Below are positions 9,113 through 18,574 of a stretch of DNA of 64,000 nt, piece by piece. A program made the position numbers and the translations under genes. The stretch is from assembly GCF_963576675.1 (NCBI RefSeq), contig NC_088918.1:31219501-31283500 (forward strand), read 5' to 3'. The notes below the pieces were generated by a model. The model had not been told where the DNA came from. It saw only the letters and a list, made by a program, of their open reading frames with translations, and did not search any database. How positions within the stretch are numbered: the stretch's first letter is position 1; every line of letters starts with the position of its first letter. The DNA is from Euphorbia lathyris (Eukaryota > Streptophyta > Magnoliopsida > Malpighiales > Euphorbiaceae).

Positions 9113-10570
9113 TTAATAAGTGAGCATATCGGCCTTCTTTTGAATCAGATTCCACAATTCATCTACATGTTTCTCCTCAGTCAATGTGGATCCAACGGCG
9201 CATCGTATGAAATACATTCCTCCCATCACTCCATGAGTCATGAAAGCACGTCCGCTCTTGTTCACCACTTCCAATAATTGCCTGTTCAAATCATCTGTTT
9301 TGGGCCTCAATCTTAAACAAACCAAGGAAAACTTTCTAGGCACCACAATCTCAAATCTTTTGTCATTCTTCACCAGTGATTCTAATCGCTTAGCCAACAT
9401 GACATCGCTGCGTATATGGGGCATGAGGTTCGCCACTCCATGTCTACGTATCACAACCCATACTTTTAAAGCAATGAACCGCCTGCTCAGTGCAAGTTGC
9501 CAATCTTTGTAGTCTATGACTTCATTTGATTCTGTAGCAGAATTCCTCAGGAATTCGGGGCTAGTTGACAATGATTCAATCAACAAATGAGGTTGCTTAA
9601 TCCAGAGACAACAACAAGTCATGTTAGTAAGGAACCATTTATGTAGATTCATGCTTATAGAATCTGCTAATTCTACTCCATCCAAATAATGCCTGAATTC
9701 AGGACATATGCAAGCACTTCCTGCGTATGCTGCGTCAATGTGGAACCATATGTTGTACTTGCTCGCAATTTTCCCCAATTCTTCAATCGGATCGACTACT
9801 CCACAAGCAGTAGTTCCAATAGTTCCGCAGAGATACAAAGGCAGGAATCCTGAGGCTATATCAGTTTCAATTGCTTCCTCCAGTGTTTGCGGAGACAACG
9901 AAAATCCATTTGAAATTGAGGTAGGAAGTGAACGAATGTTGCAGGATGGGATGCCTACTAATTTAGCTCCCTTATGAATGGTAGAATGTGTTTGATCAGA
10001 AGTGTAAACCACCAATTTAGTGATATGATCCCATCCGGACATTTTTAAAGCCCTATCTCTAGCTGCAGCAAGAGTACAGACTATAGCCTCACATGTAGTT
10101 CCATGGAGGACACCCCCTCCATTTCCGGAAAATAGAAATGAAGACGGAAGCTTCAACAAATCTGCCATCCAATCCATGAGACGTGATTCGAGCTCGGTTG
10201 CTGCTGGAGATGAAATCCAGTTGAATCCAACAACATTGAGGCCTGAACAAAGCATATCTCCGAGAAAACCAGCATTGCTGGCATTTGCTGGAAAGTAGCC
10301 AAAGAAGTTAGGGCTCTGCCAGTGAGTGAGGCCTGGAATTATACAATCAGTGACATCTTTCAGGATATGTTCAATGGATTCAGGATGATATGGTGCAGAT
10401 AAAGGGATCTTAGAAGAGAGGTATCGAGGTTGAACTTGGCTTTGAACTGGATATTTTTCAATGTTGTTATAATAGTCAGCAATGAAATCAATCACCAATT
10501 TTGATTCATCGCATAAGGTTTTAGGGTCTAAGGGGGAGAAGGTGTTTGTAGTTGGCGAGAGGCTACCCAT
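9113..10570 (-). CDS. Aromatic amino acid decarboxylase-family enzyme, predicted aromatic acetaldehyde synthase
   Basis: An intact single exon of 485 codons, the usual length and intronless form of plant tyrosine/tryptophan decarboxylases and acetaldehyde synthases (PLP group II). Visible landmarks: F-G-Y-F-P-A-N-A-S at 90-98; His195 in S-D-Q-T-H-S, which stacks on PLP; Asp279 in H-I-D-A-A-Y-A-G-S, which binds the pyridine N; and Lys311 in L-H-K-W-F-L-T, the Schiff-base lysine. The catalytic loop reads S-T-S-P-E-F-L-R-N, with Phe340 where decarboxylases have Tyr. In this family Tyr-to-Phe changes the outcome from amine formation to oxidative deamination, giving an aldehyde, CO2, NH3 and H2O2. 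Ser362 (A-L-S-R-R-F) is the residue type linked to tyrosine or dopa rather than indole substrates. Predicted product: 4-hydroxyphenylacetaldehyde or a related aldehyde, in the cytosol. Oddity: Leu309 precedes His-Lys, where Pro or Ala is usual. Family is certain; reaction and substrate are predictions. Confidence 0.93.
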   Translation of the reverse strand: MGSLSPTTNTFSPLDPKTLCDESKLVIDFIADYYNNIEKYPVQSQVQPRYLSSKIPLSAPYHPESIEHILKDVTDCIIPGLTHWQSPNFFGYFPANASNAGFLGDMLCSGLNVVGFNWISSPAATELESRLMDWMADLLKLPSSFLFSGNGGGVLHGTTCEAIVCTLAAARDRALKMSGWDHITKLVVYTSDQTHSTIHKGAKLVGIPSCNIRSLPTSISNGFSLSPQTLEEAIETDIASGFLPLYLCGTIGTTACGVVDPIEELGKIASKYNIWFHIDAAYAGSACICPEFRHYLDGVELADSISMNLHKWFLTNMTCCCLWIKQPHLLIESLSTSPEFLRNSATESNEVIDYKDWQLALSRRFIALKVWVVIRRHGVANLMPHIRSDVMLAKRLESLVKNDKRFEIVVPRKFSLVCLRLRPKTDDLNRQLLEVVNKSGRAFMTHGVMGGMYFIRCAVGSTLTEEKHVDELWNLIQKKADMLTY

Positions 10571-10950
10571 TATTCCCAGAGGAAAAAAGGAAAGATATTA
10601 GTGAGCAGAGGATTCCACTTAAGAAGAAGATATGAAATCACAATTTCAAGCACATGTATTTATTGTTGTCTGCTCACTAATAGGTATTTGTTGGTGTTTC
10701 AAAAATAGATTCAAACATGTATAACATGTTGCCCTTCTTCTAATGATTCTAATGGCTAGATGACCTTCTTCTAATCGATGACGTGCCTTCTTTTACACTA
10801 CAAAAAAAAATCTTAATAGGGGATAAAATCTGAGTGTTTAATAAGGGATAGAATCTGAGTGTTTAATAAGAATGACTACCCTTATTACCCTTATGGCTCC
10901 CCCATGGATTGCTCTTCTATTTTAGAAGTGCTAACAAAATAGTTAACGCT
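10571..10950. other. 5' flank of the acetaldehyde synthase-like gene
   Basis: Probable leader and proximal promoter. GTGAGCAG on the minus strand occurs twice, near 10600 and 10673. Near 10810-10870 a phrase containing ATAGGGGATAAAATCTGAGTG is partly repeated (AATCTGAGTGTTTAATAAG twice). A DNA transposon begins at 10951, about 380 bp upstream of the ATG, so the distal promoter is transposon-derived. Confidence 0.4.
10657..10664 (-). promoter_or_regulatory. Candidate TATA box of the acetaldehyde synthase-like gene
   Basis: AATAAATA on the minus strand, about 87 bp before the ATG, implies a 5' leader of roughly 55 nt. It is a moderate match and no other TATA-like motif lies closer. Confidence 0.4.
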
Positions 10951-11747
10951 CTATGAAGCACCGATACTTCCCGGAAGTCACCGTACACGTATCCGATACT
11001 CCGGGTGCGGAGATTCGGCGGGATACGTACAGGACACGTCTGGGAAGTATGCCCTTTTTTTCTTTTTTTTTTTAAATGAGGGAATACGCAGGGACACACA
11101 GGGGACATTTCGAGGACACGTTGGTGATACTTTAAGGGTTTTTTTAAAAAAACTTTGAAAGTATAAGGGTTTTTTTAAAAAACTGAGAAAATATAAGGAT
11201 TAAAATGAAATAATCTCAGAATTATTATTATATACAGGCACGAAATCGATTGAAACCTAAACTAAAATTGAAAATCTCTCCTGTGCGACGCGATTGAACC
11301 CTAATAAAATTGAAATTCCTAAATCTTTTCCCTCATCTGGTCGAGTTCTTCTGTTCAGTGGTTCTGTGCAATCAGTTGTCTTCCTCGATTGCTTTGTTGA
11401 AGTCGATCCTCTCATCTGGTCGATCTGCTTTGATCGAGTTTTTCCTCTCATCAGGTCGATCTGCTATGAATTAATGACTTATTAGTTAATATTATAGATG
11501 TTATTTGTGGTTTTATAATGATTTGAGAGTATTATTTGTGTTTTTATAATGACTTTATGAATATGATTTGTGATTTATATATTTATGTATCTTTTGAATT
11601 TTCATTATAAATGATATATATATTATTAATTATATATAAAATTTTCCGTATCCCCGCCGTACCCGTATCTCATATTTTTTAGAAATGTCGTTTGTCGTAC
11701 CCGTACGTGTACCCGCGCCCGTATGCGTACCCGTATCGGTGCTTCAT
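10951..11747. mobile_element. Non-autonomous DNA transposon (hAT or Mutator-like)
   Basis: The ends are inverted: ATGAAGCACCGATAC at 10953-10967 and GTATCGGTGCTTCAT at 11733-11747. They are flanked by AGTTAACGCT (10941-10950) and AGTTAACACT (11748-11757), a 10-bp duplication with one mismatch. Both ends carry many short subterminal motifs of the type GTACCCGTA/TACGTGTAC, a habit of hAT and some Mutator elements. No transposase is visible. Inside is a segment that looks like a 5' leader (CTAATAAAATTGAAATTCC... to CTCATCTGGTCGA repeated), perhaps from the autonomous relative. Confidence 0.75.
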
Positions 11748-11757
11748 AGTTAACACT

Positions 11758-12903
11758 ATATTATTAACTTAAAATAATAATGGCTCTCTATAGGGGTTCC
11801 TTAGTAAAAGTATTATAATGAAGGGAAAATATTCGCCTCATTATTAACTTAAAATAAGAATAATTTTACTCTCGTAAAGATGCTTTTAAATGATAAAAAA
11901 AATTTACCTTATTAAAATTTATTGGGGCCGATGGTATTTATTTTAGATCTCATAACTATTAGGTTGTTTAATCAATTCCTTTTGGGTTACCGATATCATA
12001 TGTAAAATACTTTTCATTACGATGTATATAATAGTTAGACGTTACATTGTGTTTTATGTTATGAAATTGAGTGCTTTTTGTAATGGAATTGAGTGAATTC
12101 TACATCTAATCTATATTACATTTCCAAATTGAGTCAAATGGAGTGTGCTTTATGTTATGAAGTTCGTGAAACTGTGAGAAATTGAGTGAAATTGATTGAA
12201 CTGAATACTAGAACTGAATGAAAGTAGTTAAGAATATTTATTGTATTTGTTAGTTATATCTATACTAGGAGTATTTCTAAAAAATATGTATTCAAAAAGT
12301 CTAATTTGATAGCGTTTGTTTAAATGAGTCCAAAAATTTAAATGAGTCTCTTCATTGAGTTAGTTTTGTAAATTTCTCTAAGGAAAAATTAACTCATTAT
12401 ATCTATTTTCCTTCCTTAATGATATTTATTATTTAGATTCAATTTTCAAAAATAAATTAAATAAAAATTTAAATTAAAGGAAACTATGATAACAACAAAT
12501 TTTAAATTATGATATATAAATTAAAGAAATAAATACTCGTATATTGAGCATAAAAGATAAATTAATTTAGACTAAATAACTAAATGTCATACGAATCCAT
12601 AATCAAACTACTGAGCATGAATCCACCAAGACACTTATTATTAAAAGAAATAAAAATCTAATAAATAAATAATACTTTCAATTGGAGTAACCTAAGCAAA
12701 AAAGATTAATAATTCACACCCATGGAAAACAAAGATGTGTGAGAGCTAGAGCAACTTGGCAAAAGAACAAATGAAGGGTATAAAATGACTCATAAATTAT
12801 TTAATTATAAATTGCATAAACCACAAATCTAAATTAAATGAACTTTTAAATTGCATGCTATGTGTTCAAAAATTGAGAAAACACATGCATGTTTTTTTTT
12901 TAT
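11758..12903. other. AT-rich intergenic DNA
   Basis: No reading frame with protein support, no RNA gene and no clear element boundary. A loose repetition of GAGTGAA/TTGAGTGAAATTG occurs near 12060-12230. Confidence 0.5.
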
Positions 12904-13334
12904 GGATTAATACCTTCCCATCGCCCTAAGTTGTCTAAATATTGCAACTGCCTCTCCGAATTTAGACTTGTGACAACTAACCCCCACAACTTGCTTATTT
13001 CGAATAAATAACCTCTCAAATTGCTCAATTGGAATAAATAACTCCCCAAATTACTTATTTTGGAATATATAACACCTAAGCCCAAAAAACATTTAATATA
13101 ATATGACATCGGAAATAAAAGATTCTAAAATATCAGTTGTTAAATCTAACTAATCTACTGATACATTAACTAAATGGTAAAAAAAAAAACTCCCGAAATC
13201 ACAAATATTAACCTATTTGAGAAGTTATTTGTTACAAATAAGTAAGTTGAGGAGATTAGTTATCACAAGTCTAAGTTCGAGAGGTCAGTTGTAATATAAA
13301 GACAACTTACGAGGACTGGGAGGAAGGTATTAAG
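12904..13334. mobile_element. Foldback MITE with long inverted arms
   Basis: The left arm (from GGATTAATACCTTCC at 12904) pairs with the complement of the right arm (ending GGAAGGTATTAAG at 13334) over roughly 120 bp. Shared blocks include AAGTTGTCT, TTAGACTTGTGA and ACTTACTTATTT, with small indels. T-rich flanks (TTTTTTTTTAT and TTTTTTTTCTAT) could be a degenerate 9-11 bp duplication, as in Mutator-type MITEs. No coding capacity. Confidence 0.75.
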
Positions 13335-13566
13335 TTTTTTTTCTATACTTCCCCCTCACACACACACAAATATCTCACTTATTACGAGGTTGTTAGAAGT
13401 GAGTGGTGAGAAGCTTTTGAGGCACAGTTTGTCAAGGTACACCACAAATTCAAAAGTTGAGAGGTACTACTTTGTCAAGGTACGTACACCAAAATTCATT
13501 GAATATATTAAATGAAAATATGGCATGTGGGTATTTGAATTTCAAACTCTCAACAACCCTTTCGTT

Positions 13567-13662
13567 ATATTCCACATTCTTTGAGAGAATTTTGATCGCA
13601 TGGACCTTAATAACATATTCCACATTTTTTGAGAGAGTTTTGATCGCATGGACCTTAATAAC
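13567..13662. repeat. Two tandem copies of a 48-bp unit
   Basis: ATATTCCACATT-x-TTTGAGAGA... to GACCTTAATAAC occurs at 13567-13614 and 13615-13662 with two differences. A recent local tandem duplication in non-coding DNA. Confidence 0.85.
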
Positions 13663-14072
13663 TATATAGTATTTGGTAATTCCCCATTAGTATTTAATAA
13701 TCCCTTTAAATTTAGTTTGTGTTGTGATTTTTGTAGTGTAATTTTAATATTTTAATATGATTGAGTTGGTTAAGTTATATATTTTTTAATGGAAAAAGTC
13801 ATGAATTCAAACCTACGAAGTTTAAGGTGCTGGAGACCAAAACACATTTGCACAGCCATTTCGGACAACTTTTTTTTTTCAAAACTCCAACACCGTCCAC
13901 AACACAAAAATTAGTTTCCCCATATATAAATTTGTGACTCTATGTTGCTAATTGCTTTATTAAAACATCTAAAATATTGGAGTTGAGATTCATCATCGTA
14001 ATTACTCTCACTAATGCTCATTAACGAGGATATTTTGACTTTTAAATTACTTTTACCTCATTAGAAGGACAG
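13663..14072. other. Intergenic, no recognised feature
   Basis: AT-rich sequence between the 48-bp duplication and the L1 RNase H fossil. I find no gene, array or element boundary. Confidence 0.5.
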
Positions 14073-15310
14073 CTAAGCCATTAGAAGAAGGCCATGCATT
14101 ATATTCTTTTTAAGCAAAAGCGATAGACGAGAGACTGAGTGAGACTGGCACAACCTAAAAGGGAAAGTACCAGCCACCGAGTCTCCGGCCATCAAATTTA
14201 TTAAAAGATGAAGGAAAAATACAATGGAAATAAATGAATGTAATAAAGCAAACATGTCCCAAACTTAAAAGCTATCCCACCACTGATCAACGGAAGCACT
14301 TGCCCCTTTGCGAGGTAGGCAATCGTCAGTCGTATTGCCCTCCCTAAAACATGTGAAATGAAGTTTGTATTATTGGCGATAATGGTGGGCACGGTTCGGT
14401 TAACCGGTTCATTAAGCACAAAAATTAACCGAACCGTTATCAATGGTTTTTTAACCATTCAAACCGAAACCGGTCCATATCAATCGGTTAACTATACAAC
14501 CGGTTAACCATTAATTTCGGTTAGGTTTTTCGATTAACGGTTTTTAACCAATTCTCACAAGTTAACCAAAAATCAACGGTTAACCATAATTTTTATCGAA
14601 ACCTAAATTTTTAAACAATATTAAAATACACATGATTTTAAAAATTCAAACGAAACGAATTTATATAAAAATTCAGAATTCAAACATAAGTACCGAACTA
14701 AAAAACAATCCAATCAAGTTTACATTTAAAACATAAAGAAATGTAAATAATATTTCATAAAAGTATTTATTACAACATAAAGCAGTATAATCTATGTTAT
14801 ATATTTATATTAATCTATGTTATAATTTATGTATTTATATTAAGCAGTATAATCTATGTATTTATATTTATATTTATATTTATCTTGCCTTTGTTGTCAA
14901 ATGGCCTATATTTTTTTAAAAAAAATTTATATTTATTAAACGGTTCGGTTGACCGTTAACCGCGGTTTTTGAACACTCTTACCCAAAATCGAAATCGAAT
15001 TACCGATACCTATTTATTTTTTAACCATTAAGAAAACCACTGGTTCGGTTAACTACTTTTTCGGTTCGAATTACTGGTTTGATCGGGTTTTTTTTCCCAC
15101 CCCTAATTGGCGAGGATCTCTAAGCACAATAATTAATCAAGCATTAATAACCAAGGGACATCTCCGCTCTTTGTCTTCAGTAAATTAACCATAATCATAG
15201 AGTCGGTCTCAATCCAAAGTGGGAACCAGTTCCGAGAAGCTGCTGCTTTAATGGCGTAAATTACCGCTTGGAGTTCGGCTACAAAAGCATTACATTGTCA
15301 AGCTATACAG
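14073..15310 (-). pseudogene. L1 LINE RNase H fossil, split by a hAT element
   Basis: The upstream part (15310-15106) reads A-E-L-Q-A-V-I-Y-A-I-K-A-A-A and W-I-E-T-D-S-M-I-M-V, the core of the RNase H domain at the C-terminus of plant L1 ORF2. The downstream part (14379-14073) resumes with N-T-N-F-I-S-H-V and a Trp-Trp-Asp end in a shifted frame, then a 3' UTR resembling that of the L1 at 47567. The two parts join without loss at the hAT target duplication, so they were one sequence before 14380-15105 was inserted. Frameshifts and stops mark it as dead. Confidence 0.75.
14380..15105. mobile_element. Non-autonomous hAT element with perfect 8-bp target duplication
   Basis: It begins TAATGGTGGG and ends CCCACCCCTA, and is flanked by ATTGGCGA at 14372-14379 and 15106-15113. 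An 8-bp duplication and TA-GGGGTGGG-type ends are typical of hAT. Subterminal regions are full of CGGTTAACCG / CGGTTCGGTT motifs. The middle is AT-rich and non-coding. It sits inside an L1 RNase H fossil whose reading continues across it. Confidence 0.9.
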
Positions 15311-15404
15311 CAAAACAACCCCTTGGAAAACCATGATAAGTTCTAAAAATACCATGAAGCCAATCTGTTTGCTACATTACTTTTATAAATATTGTTGGAG
15401 ATTA

Positions 15405-15701
15405 ACACATGGCAACCGATTGAACTAAAAGCTCGAGCTGATAGTTAAGGTCCAATTATATATCTTATATTAATCTCAAACACACCCCCACACGCAAATG
15501 CCCATTGGGCTTGCAGCGTGCACAACGCAGGCCCATCCAGCCATGTGTTTTTAATTCCACATACAATAATGAGGTTGCCGGGACTCGAACCCTCGACCGT
15601 TTGGTCCTCGAGGCTCTGATACCATGTCATGGAACCGATTGAACTAAAAACTCGAACTGATAGTTAATTCCCAATCATAGATCTTATATTAATCTCCGGC
15701 A
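15405..15701 (-). mobile_element. TRIM (terminal-repeat retrotransposon in miniature)
   Basis: Two direct repeats of about 77 bp (15405-15482 and 15625-15701), both containing ACCGATTGAACTAAAA and TTATATTAATCTC, flank about 140 bp. On the minus strand the upstream repeat ends in CA at 15625 and is followed at once by TGGTATCAGAGC (15624-15613), a perfect initiator-Met primer site. A G-rich polypurine tract (GTGTGGGGGTG) precedes the other repeat. This LTR-PBS-PPT-LTR layout without coding capacity defines TRIMs. The interior also carries GGTTCGAGTCCC, a Pol III B-box-like string. Confidence 0.85.
15613..15624 (-). other. Primer binding site of the TRIM
   Basis: TGGTATCAGAGC on the minus strand, directly abutting the LTR end; perfect match to the 3' end complement used by plant LTR elements primed by initiator-Met tRNA. 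Confidence 0.85.
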
Positions 15702-15752
15702 AATATGTTTGAAGCTTTTTTTTTTTTTTTTTGCATGTTATAACACAAATAA

Positions 15753-16078
15753 AACATATCCTGAAAGATGTGAATGATTCTATAATTCCAGGCCTCACTC
15801 ACTGGTAGAGCCCTAATTAACTTCTTTGGCTACTTTCCAGCAAATGCCAACAATGCTGATTTTGTTGGAGATATGCTTTGTTCAGGTCTCAATGTTGTTG
15901 GATTCAACTGGATTTCATCTCCAGCAGCAACCGAGCTCGAATCATATCTCATGGATTGGATGGCAAATTTGTTAAGGCTTTCTTCGTTTTTATTTTTCGG
16001 GAAATGGAGGCAGTGTCCTCCATGGAACCACATTGAGGCTATAATCTGTACTCTTGCTGCAGCTAGAGACAGGGCTTT
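15753..16078 (+). pseudogene. Fragment of a second acetaldehyde synthase/decarboxylase-family gene
   Basis: About 325 bp match codons 69-175 of the intact gene at 9113-10570 at roughly 90 percent by eye, on the opposite strand. Long runs are identical, for example the segment encoding [11 protein letters not shown]. It is broken by a TAG after T-H-W, a 4-bp insertion (TTAA) a few bases later and small deletions near 15975-16010, including the glycine-rich loop. The N-terminus and everything from about residue 176, including the PLP lysine, are absent. It is a duplicated copy now reduced to one block between a TRIM and a gypsy fossil. Confidence 0.9.
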
Positions 16079-16375
16079 TAGCTTATCAATAAGCTCACTG
16101 CCAATCGGCGTATAGTAAGGCACGGTGGCTATTGATCTGAACATGTTTTTTACTTGAACGTTGCACGATTTTCTTTTGCCCTTAGTCCTAATTTTGATTA
16201 GGCCAATGCTTTATTCATATAGCCTAGACTCCACCATGTCCGAATGTGTCTCAAATGGCTTGTCATTAGCCCATATCGCTTCAATGTCATTACCTTTCCA
16301 AAATAGCAAGAGTTGGTATAGGGACGATGAGATATACGAATTGGAATGAATTCAATCTCATCCAAGAAAATCTCG

Positions 16376-16762
16376 TTAACTTTTTATTGAATTTACTATG
16401 AAAAACGCAGTAGTGGTAATGTGGGTACTGTTGGTAAGTTGTATTGGTAAAATCCCATAGGTTTTTATGATTTCACTAGTCAATGCCGAAACGGAAACTT
16501 CTGATGCAATGATATCGTCTTCCGATTTTCCAAGGGCTAGTACCATTTGTATTACCATTATGTTCACGGTTGATCCGTTTTGAACCAATACTCTTGAAAT
16601 TGGCTTACCGTCTATATGCGCCTTGGCGTACAATGACTTGATGTGGTAAGTCATTCTTGGTTGAGGTTTGTCAAAATAAACTTTTTTCGTGCGATCTTGT
16701 GTCGAAGCTTTGATCGCTTCGTTCTTCCTGATCCTCACACCCCTTCTCTCTTGGATTTTCAC
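16376..16762 (-). pseudogene. Gypsy aspartic protease fossil
   Basis: The open stretch of 128 codons contains L-Y-A-K-A-H-I-D-G-K-P-I-S-R-V-L-V-Q-N-G-S, matching the gypsy retropepsin entry where the catalytic motif is normally V-D-N-G-S. Asp is replaced by Gln, so the active site is lost. The downstream L-G-K-S-E-D-D-I and T-A-F-F-I-V blocks also fit the family. Confidence 0.75.
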
Positions 16763-17143
16763 CTCAAAAAATTGAAGGCAAAATTAAAGAGGTAGCAGCA
16801 TATCTAATTTGAATTATAAAATCTCCAACGAATTTATACGTTCTTCATGTCTTTAATTTTATTTTCTTAGGACGGTGCTAGAATTGACGCTCGACACTTT
16901 CGTTTCATTTTTTTTTTTTGCCTCTCTTTCTCTAATTCTTCTTTTAGCATTATTTTAGAAAGGTTGTGGAAACTTTTTATGTCGATTGACATGCTCTTTT
17001 CCGAGTGGGATTTAAGCCAGTGGAGTCACAAAATAAGGTCGCTTTTATATCTCATTTTTATTTTTATTTTTTGCTTTTCATTTTTTCCTTGGCTCTTCCT
17101 CCTTTTTCAATGTTGGCACGGTTCTCTTCGGCACCCAAATTTG

Positions 17144-17480
17144 TCACGTTTTTGGGTGGTAAGGATGCCTTTTGTTGTGACTCTTAGGGATGCCTTTTTT
17201 AGAGGATCCCACTTCGAGAGACATTGCGTTAATCATGATTATAGCCGAGAATGGATCGTCATCGATCAACGTGTTTTCCTTCTTTTTTGGAAATTTAAGC
17301 ACTCCCTTGTTGATCATATCTTGCACGGTATTTCTAAAATGAAAACAAGATTGAGTGTTATCATTCTAATTATCGTGGTACTTACATAATCTCTTGTGCA
17401 CTGGTCTTCCTTGGATAGGATGATGTGTCCATGCGGCAAAGTGATAAATTCCTCTATTAACAAACAATCAAAAAGAGAGA
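17144..17480 (-). pseudogene. Gypsy gag C-terminal fossil
   Basis: The minus strand gives a degraded zinc-knuckle-like stretch, then Q-D-M-I-N-K-G-V-L-K-F-P-K-K-K-E and D-D-D-P-F-S-A-I, a block I know from gag-pol polyproteins of Tat/Ogre-type plant gypsy elements. Stops and frame changes surround it. Confidence 0.6.
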
Positions 17481-18103
17481 AATATCTTGAATTCTAAAAT
17501 CATATGGAAAAGGATATAGTTGATCATAATGTCAGGGATAGGCCCTCATCTAGTCGGTACACCTCACGAATAGTTGGTCTATAAATTTCTTACACAATCT
17601 CAAGAATGTGTTGCCTATCCTCACTTTCGGCTCTCATCTCAAGCCTTGCACTAGTCATTTGGGTGGTATTCAGGTCATTGTCTAGGCCTCGGCCATTACC
17701 CCCCCCCCCCCCCGGGAACATTGAATTTTCTTCATGGGTTGGTGGAGGTATGTGTTTTTCGCCTGCATCTCTAACCTCTTTGCCAGCGTCTGTATTTTAG
17801 GCGTTCAATTTTTACGACATATCTCAGCACACCTCTCCATTATTTTGCTAGCCTCGCCTGTTAGGTCAACAAGCATGTCTTTGATAGCAGGAACTTTCAC
17901 ATATTGCATGGTTGTTATATTATCGCTTAAAGCATGCATTACTTGCATTATACATTTTTTCCAAGTTTTTCATTAATGTATTTTGTTGTTGGTTTGTTTC
18001 TTATGATATCCATTGTGGGGGCGGAGGTTGGATTGCACTTGCAATGTTGCCCCCAGCTTCAGCTACAAAACCTTCTTGCACTTTCGGCGTTGTATTCTAG
18101 CTT

Positions 18104-18108
18104 TGATT
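18104..18108. other. Left target duplication of the copia element (TGATT)
   Basis: TGATT here and at 31956-31960 flank the copia element exactly, proving a single insertion event with everything between nested in it. Confidence 0.85.
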
Positions 18109-18498
18109 TGTTGGGATATCTCCCCAAATCCCACATTGGTTAAAATTGTTATAAAGGGATGTGTGAATCCCACATTGCTTAGAAATAAGAAAGTCAATAG
18201 GGAGTTCCCTTATAAATAGGCTTTAGGCCTTTAGTTGATGTATTCCACATTCTCAAGGTTAGTTAACTATGAGGTGTAACTTAGGCTTTGAGTTTCTGTG
18301 TGAGAGCGAGGGTTTTTGTTACAGTTTTGTCCGTCCAAAAATTGTAATCCTTTGATAGTGGAGATTTGAGAGGCCTACGGGTCCCGCGGTTTTTATCTCT
18401 TGTTGAAGAGGTTTCCATGCTAAAATTGTTGTGTGCCTTTATTGCTTTTCTCTATTATTTCTTTGTGTGGGTGTGTGTTTGTTTGTTTGGCCCCAACA
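18109..18498 (+). mobile_element. 5' LTR of the deleted copia element
   Basis: Starts TGTTGGGATATC and ends GGCCCCAACA, giving TGTTGG/CCAACA inverted ends; its two-part partner lies at 21088-21258 plus 31733-31955. A TATAAATA box is at 18211-18218, followed by a GT-rich transcribed part. Confidence 0.9.
18211..18218 (+). promoter_or_regulatory. TATA box of the copia 5' LTR
   Basis: TATAAATA within the LTR, conserved at the same place in the 3' LTR (near 21191). Textbook LTR promoter position, about 100 bp into the LTR. Confidence 0.6.
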
Positions 18499-18501
18499 AA
18501 G

Positions 18502-18514
18502 TGGTATCAAAGCC
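18502..18514 (+). other. Primer binding site of the copia element
   Basis: TGGTATCAAAGCC lies 3 bp after the LTR and matches the initiator-Met site TGGTATCAGAGCC with one mismatch. Confidence 0.8.
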
Positions 18515-18574
18515 AAGGTTTGGCCTAGGGAGGGTATATAATAGAGGAAGAGCATAAGCCAATCTGTAGAGAAG

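Larger units (their letters stand above)
16090..18103 (-). mobile_element. Ty3/gypsy fossil (gag to protease), cut by a copia insertion at 18104
   Basis: Minus-strand reading gives decayed gag N-terminus (about 18100-17560), gag C-terminal zinc region (about 17480-17144) and protease (16762-16376), in the normal gypsy order. The type resembles large Tat/Ogre-like gypsy elements. Nearly all frames are broken. Its upstream end is interrupted by the copia at 18109-31955; 31961 onward may be the continuation. A 14-bp C run (17701-17714) lies within it. Confidence 0.65.

Noticed and set aside
11257..11485. Two overlapping short frames on opposite strands
   Set aside because: Inside the DNA transposon at 10951-11747; CTCATCTGGTCGA repeats create them. 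No homology seen.
15550..15620. tRNA-like text (GGTTCGAGTCCC on the minus strand)
   Set aside because: No cloverleaf, no acceptor stem and no A box at tRNA spacing; it belongs to the TRIM interior.
17701..17714. Run of 14 C as a possible assembly artefact or G-quadruplex
   Set aside because: A single homopolymer gives no evidence for a quadruplex with separate G runs, and length error cannot be judged from one sequence.
16161..18143. Several plus-strand frames of 60-140 codons, some hydrophobic
   Set aside because: Antisense to a gypsy gag-protease fossil whose minus-strand protein text is recognisable; the plus-strand frames match no family I know.
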